From SZUA-186 sp039714155 (GTDB lineage: Bacteria; Pseudomonadota; Gammaproteobacteria; UBA9214), in NCBI GenBank assembly GCA_039714155.1, contig JBDLJX010000109.1, positions 1-8,328 of the forward strand: DNA of 8,328 nucleotides, read 5' to 3'. Shown here piece by piece: positions 6,209-8,328 of the stretch. Within the stretch, counting starts at the first letter, position 1, and each line of letters begins with the position of its first letter. Under the pieces are notes generated by a model. That model saw only the letters and a list, made by a program, of their open reading frames with translations, was not told the origin of the DNA and made no database searches. Made by a program: the position numbers and the translations under genes.

Positions 6209-6640
6209 ATGGATATCGCCCAGCTGACCGAGTTCATCGGCAACCACCCGTTGCTGGTTCTGGCCGCGTTCGCGCTGCTTGCCATGCTGGTCGGCGGTGA
6301 ACTGAAACGTCACCTGAGCGGTGTGAAGGTTGTTGGTCCGGCCGAGGCCACCCGTTTGCTGAATCATGAAAATGCCATCATGGTCGACATGCGCAGCGAC
6401 AAGGATTACCGTGACGGCCATATCGTCAACGCCTTGCACGTACCGTCTGACAACAACGACATATCCGCGCAACTCAACAAGTACCGCGACCGTCCGCTTA
6501 TCGTCTACTGTCGCAGTGGCCAGCAATCGATACCGGTGTGCGGCCAGTTGCGCAAGCAGGGATTTGAACAGGTCTATAACCTGAAAGGCGGCGTACTTGG
6601 CTGGCAACAGGCGGATCTGCCGATCAGCACGGGTAAATAG
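6209..6640 (+). CDS. yibN: Membrane-anchored rhodanese-domain protein (YibN-like)
   Basis: 143 residues. Residues 12-30 form one hydrophobic transmembrane segment near the N-terminus, followed by KRHLSGVKVVGPAEATRLLN and a single rhodanese domain (about 40-140) likely in the cytoplasm. The domain has VDMRSDKDYRDGHIVNALHVP at 59-79, the active-site loop YCRSGQQS with predicted catalytic Cys101, and NLKGGVLGW near 124-132. A loop beginning with Cys is typical of sulfurtransferases that carry a persulfide. The physiological acceptor is unknown; E. coli YibN has been linked to the YidC/Sec membrane-insertion machinery, which fits the neighbouring secB. The ATG is the only possible start nearby because an in-frame TGA lies just upstream; no clear Shine-Dalgarno is visible. 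It lies 55 nt after the ArsR-like gene and 63 nt before secB, without the grxC usually found here. Confidence 0.92.
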   Translation: MDIAQLTEFIGNHPLLVLAAFALLAMLVGGELKRHLSGVKVVGPAEATRLLNHENAIMVDMRSDKDYRDGHIVNALHVPSDNNDISAQLNKYRDRPLIVYCRSGQQSIPVCGQLRKQGFEQVYNLKGGVLGWQQADLPISTGK

Positions 6641-6703
6641 GCTGGACGGCTACCCACACAGTCGACGCTGATATTCATCAAACACGTTACGGGGAAATAC
6701 ATC

Positions 6704-7186
6704 ATGGCAGAAGAAGAAACAGATGCCGGCCAGAATGATGAAGACCAAAAAATCATCGGGATACAAAAGATCTACATGAAGGATGTTTCCTTTGAAACGC
6801 CCAACTCCCCGGAAATATTCACACTGGAATGGCAGCCGACCCTGAGTATCGATGTCGATAGCAATGCCGCTGCGCTCAAAGACGACTTGTATGAAGTCGT
6901 ACTTTCATTGACAGCAACAGTAAAGGTGGATGACAAGGTCGCCTTTCTTGTCGAGGTACAGCAAGCAGGTATTTTCCTGATGCAGGGTGTCAAGCCCGCC
7001 GAATTGCAGCAAATGCATAATGTTTTCTGTTTACGAACTCTCTATCCCTATGCCGCATCAACAGTTGCTGATCTTGTGACCAAGGGTGGTTTCCCGCAAC
7101 TGGTACCACAGCCAATGAACTTTCGGGCCATGTACCAGCAACGCATGGAAGCCGCACGGCAGGCACAGGCGGCGGAAGCCGAGTAA
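6704..7186 (+). CDS. secB: Protein-export chaperone SecB
   Basis: 160 residues, close to the 155 of E. coli SecB. SecB is a cytosolic homotetramer that holds preproteins unfolded and passes them to SecA. Recognisable parts are an acidic N-terminal tail (residues 1-14), IGIQKIYMKDVSFETPNSPEIF (18-39), the strand region VVLSLTATVKVDDKVAFLVEVQQAGIFL (65-92), the conserved NVFCLRTLYPYAASTVADLVTKGGFP (105-130) and LVPQPMNFRAMYQQRM near 132-147, ending in an Ala/Glu-rich tail. GGGGA lies 8 nt before the ATG. The gene sits between yibN and gpsA as in E. coli and Pseudomonas, so it is very likely cotranscribed with them. Confidence 0.97.
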   Translation: MAEEETDAGQNDEDQKIIGIQKIYMKDVSFETPNSPEIFTLEWQPTLSIDVDSNAAALKDDLYEVVLSLTATVKVDDKVAFLVEVQQAGIFLMQGVKPAELQQMHNVFCLRTLYPYAASTVADLVTKGGFPQLVPQPMNFRAMYQQRMEAARQAQAAEAE

Positions 7187-7228
7187 TACACACCTGCCTG
7201 TTGCAGATGATCGCCGGAGTGTCTCTGC

Positions 7229-8233
7229 ATGAGCAGTGATTCCATAACGGTCCTTGGTGCCGGCTCCTGGGGCACGGCACTGGCTATTCGACTGGCCACC
7301 AATCACAACCCCACCTGTCTCTGGGGCCATGAGCCGGCATTCATGGCGACACTGCAAGATGACCGGGAAAACCGGCAATACCTGCCAGGCCATGCCTTTC
7401 CCGATAACCTGCACATCGAGGCCGGGCTGGCACGCGCAGTCGGCCAGAGCCGTGACCTGCTGCTGGTCGTACCCAGCCACGCCCTGCGCGAGGTGCTGCG
7501 ACAGGCAGCGCCGGCCTTTACCGTCAGCACCCGCATTGCCTGGGCCACCAAGGGCCTGGAGACCGGCAGCGGCAAGTTCATGTCGGAAGTCATCGAAGAG
7601 GAACTCGGCAATCGTTACCCGACCGCGGTGCTGTCCGGACCGACATTTGCAAAAGAAGTGGCTGCCGGCCTGCCGACAGCCCTGACGGTTGCCTCCAACA
7701 ACCCGCCCTTTGCCAACGACATGGCCGCCCGCCTGCACGGTGAGGTCATGCGTGTCTATACCAGCGACGATGTCATCGGTGTGCAGCTGGGTGGCACGGT
7801 CAAGAACGTGCTGGCGATTGCCGCCGGCATTACGGACGGTCTCAAGCTCGGCGCCAACAGCCGCGCCGCACTCATCACCCGCGGTCTTGCCGAAATCATC
7901 CGCCTTGGTGACGCCATGGGGGCACGACGTGAAACGCTGATGGGACTGGCTGGTGTTGGCGACCTGATTCTTACCTGTACCGATGACCAGTCACGCAATC
8001 GCCGGCTGGGGCTGGCTCTCGGTCGTGGCATACCGCTGGAAGTCGCGGTAAAGGAGATTGGCCAGGTCGTGGAAGGCTTCAATACGGCCCGTGAGGTCGT
8101 GCAGCTGGCCAGGCAATACAAGGTCGAGATGCCGATCTCCGAGCAGGTCTATCGCCTGCTGTACGAAGACCTGCCGGCTGCGGACGCCGTCCACAATCTG
8201 CTGGCGCGTGGCATCAAGTCGGAAACGCCCTAG
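7229..8233 (+). CDS. gpsA: NAD(P)-dependent glycerol-3-phosphate dehydrogenase
   Basis: 334 residues, normal length. The enzyme reduces dihydroxyacetone phosphate to sn-glycerol-3-phosphate, the backbone for phospholipid synthesis, in the cytosol. The N-terminal Rossmann motif is GAGSWGTALA (10-19). WATKGLE (105-111) carries conserved Lys108, LSGPTFAKEVAAGLPTA (135-151) follows, and GGTVKNVLAIAAGI (188-201) carries the catalytic Lys192. GLAGVGDLILTCTDDQSRNRRLG (239-261) and QVVEGFNTA (279-287) complete the C-terminal helical domain. All hallmark residues are present. GGAG sits 9 nt before the ATG. It is 42 nt after secB, so a shared transcript is likely; the secB-gpsA link is conserved in gammaproteobacteria. 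The stop overlaps by 3 nt a converging open frame from the right edge. Confidence 0.97.
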   Translation: MSSDSITVLGAGSWGTALAIRLATNHNPTCLWGHEPAFMATLQDDRENRQYLPGHAFPDNLHIEAGLARAVGQSRDLLLVVPSHALREVLRQAAPAFTVSTRIAWATKGLETGSGKFMSEVIEEELGNRYPTAVLSGPTFAKEVAAGLPTALTVASNNPPFANDMAARLHGEVMRVYTSDDVIGVQLGGTVKNVLAIAAGITDGLKLGANSRAALITRGLAEIIRLGDAMGARRETLMGLAGVGDLILTCTDDQSRNRRLGLALGRGIPLEVAVKEIGQVVEGFNTAREVVQLARQYKVEMPISEQVYRLLYEDLPAADAVHNLLARGIKSETP

Positions 8234-8328
8234 TACTCTTTCAAGATGATATTGCCGGGTTCAGTTGGTCTGTCAGTGTTCAGGGCAAGGCGCGCCTCGC
8301 AGGGAATGGCCATAGTCCTTTCCAAGAG
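8230..8328 (-). other. Right-edge segment: converging partial frame or dispersed-repeat end, undecided
   Basis: The 95 bases after gpsA hold no recognised gene and no obvious terminator. On the minus strand one frame stays open from the window edge to a TAG at 8232-8230, giving 32 residues that end in PGNIILKEY. Within it an ATG at 8313 is preceded by GGAAAGGA, so a 27-residue peptide or the C-terminus of a longer protein is possible. The segment also contains the palindromes AGGCGCGCCT (8288-8297) and ATGGCCAT (8306-8313), a composition more like the end of an intergenic dispersed repeat. I cannot choose between these from what is visible. Confidence 0.2.

Noticed and set aside
7058..7738. 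226-codon open frame on the minus strand over secB and gpsA
   Set aside because: It is opposite two well-conserved genes and spans their junction, with composition typical of an antisense shadow.
1..8328. Search for CRISPR arrays, tRNA/rRNA genes, insertion sequences, toxin-antitoxin or defence genes
   Set aside because: Genes fill nearly the whole window with core functions. No regularly spaced repeats, tRNA-like sequence or transposase/recombinase motifs were seen. The only vaguely antitoxin-like string (PGNIILKEY at the right edge) is too short to use.

Overview
The window reads as conserved core chromosome of a non-enteric gammaproteobacterium. Gene content and order (gpmI-envC-ctpA-yibQ on one strand, yibN-secB-gpsA on the other) are the arrangement known around these genes in Pseudomonas, and partly in E. 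coli. SecB itself is typical of proteobacteria. Coding density is high, G+C is moderate to high, and there are no transposases, integrases, phage genes, tRNA/rRNA genes or CRISPR arrays. The exact order or genus cannot be fixed from this sequence.

Layout. The left 5.6 kb is a leftward (minus-strand) run of five genes. In transcription order they are gpmI (cofactor-independent phosphoglycerate mutase), envC (periplasmic activator of murein amidases), ctpA (S41 carboxyl-terminal processing protease), yibQ (divergent polysaccharide deacetylase) and a DJ-1/YajL-family gene cut by the left edge. Junctions are tight (2 nt, 9 nt and a 25-nt overlap) except for a 178-nt gap between envC and ctpA, where a second promoter may lie. 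The right part is a rightward run: a small ArsR/SmtB-family repressor, a membrane-anchored rhodanese (YibN type), secB and gpsA. A 194-nt divergent intergenic region separates the two runs. It holds a perfect TATAAT box embedded in an inverted repeat, and a separate 15-bp perfect palindrome.

How the genes fit together. envC, ctpA and yibQ form a peptidoglycan/envelope module: amidase activation, proteolytic control of periplasmic hydrolases, and a predicted periplasmic polysaccharide-deacetylase-like protein. gpmI and gpsA are central-metabolism genes that flank envelope and secretion genes, as in relatives. secB is the export chaperone, and YibN is a one-helix inner-membrane protein with a cytosolic rhodanese domain.

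Most notable point. The ArsR-family regulator has two cysteines, C35 and C101, that are 66 residues apart. That is the spacing of the sulfide/persulfide-sensing cysteines of SqrR and BigR. It sits directly upstream of a rhodanese that keeps an active-site cysteine. This suggests a small sulfur-responsive unit inserted in, or controlling, an otherwise housekeeping yibN-secB-gpsA cluster. The grxC gene usually found between yibN and secB is absent. The rest of the window looks ordinary, and I found no evidence of a wholly new system. The last ~95 bases are either the end of a converging gene or the start of a dispersed repeat; too little is visible to decide.
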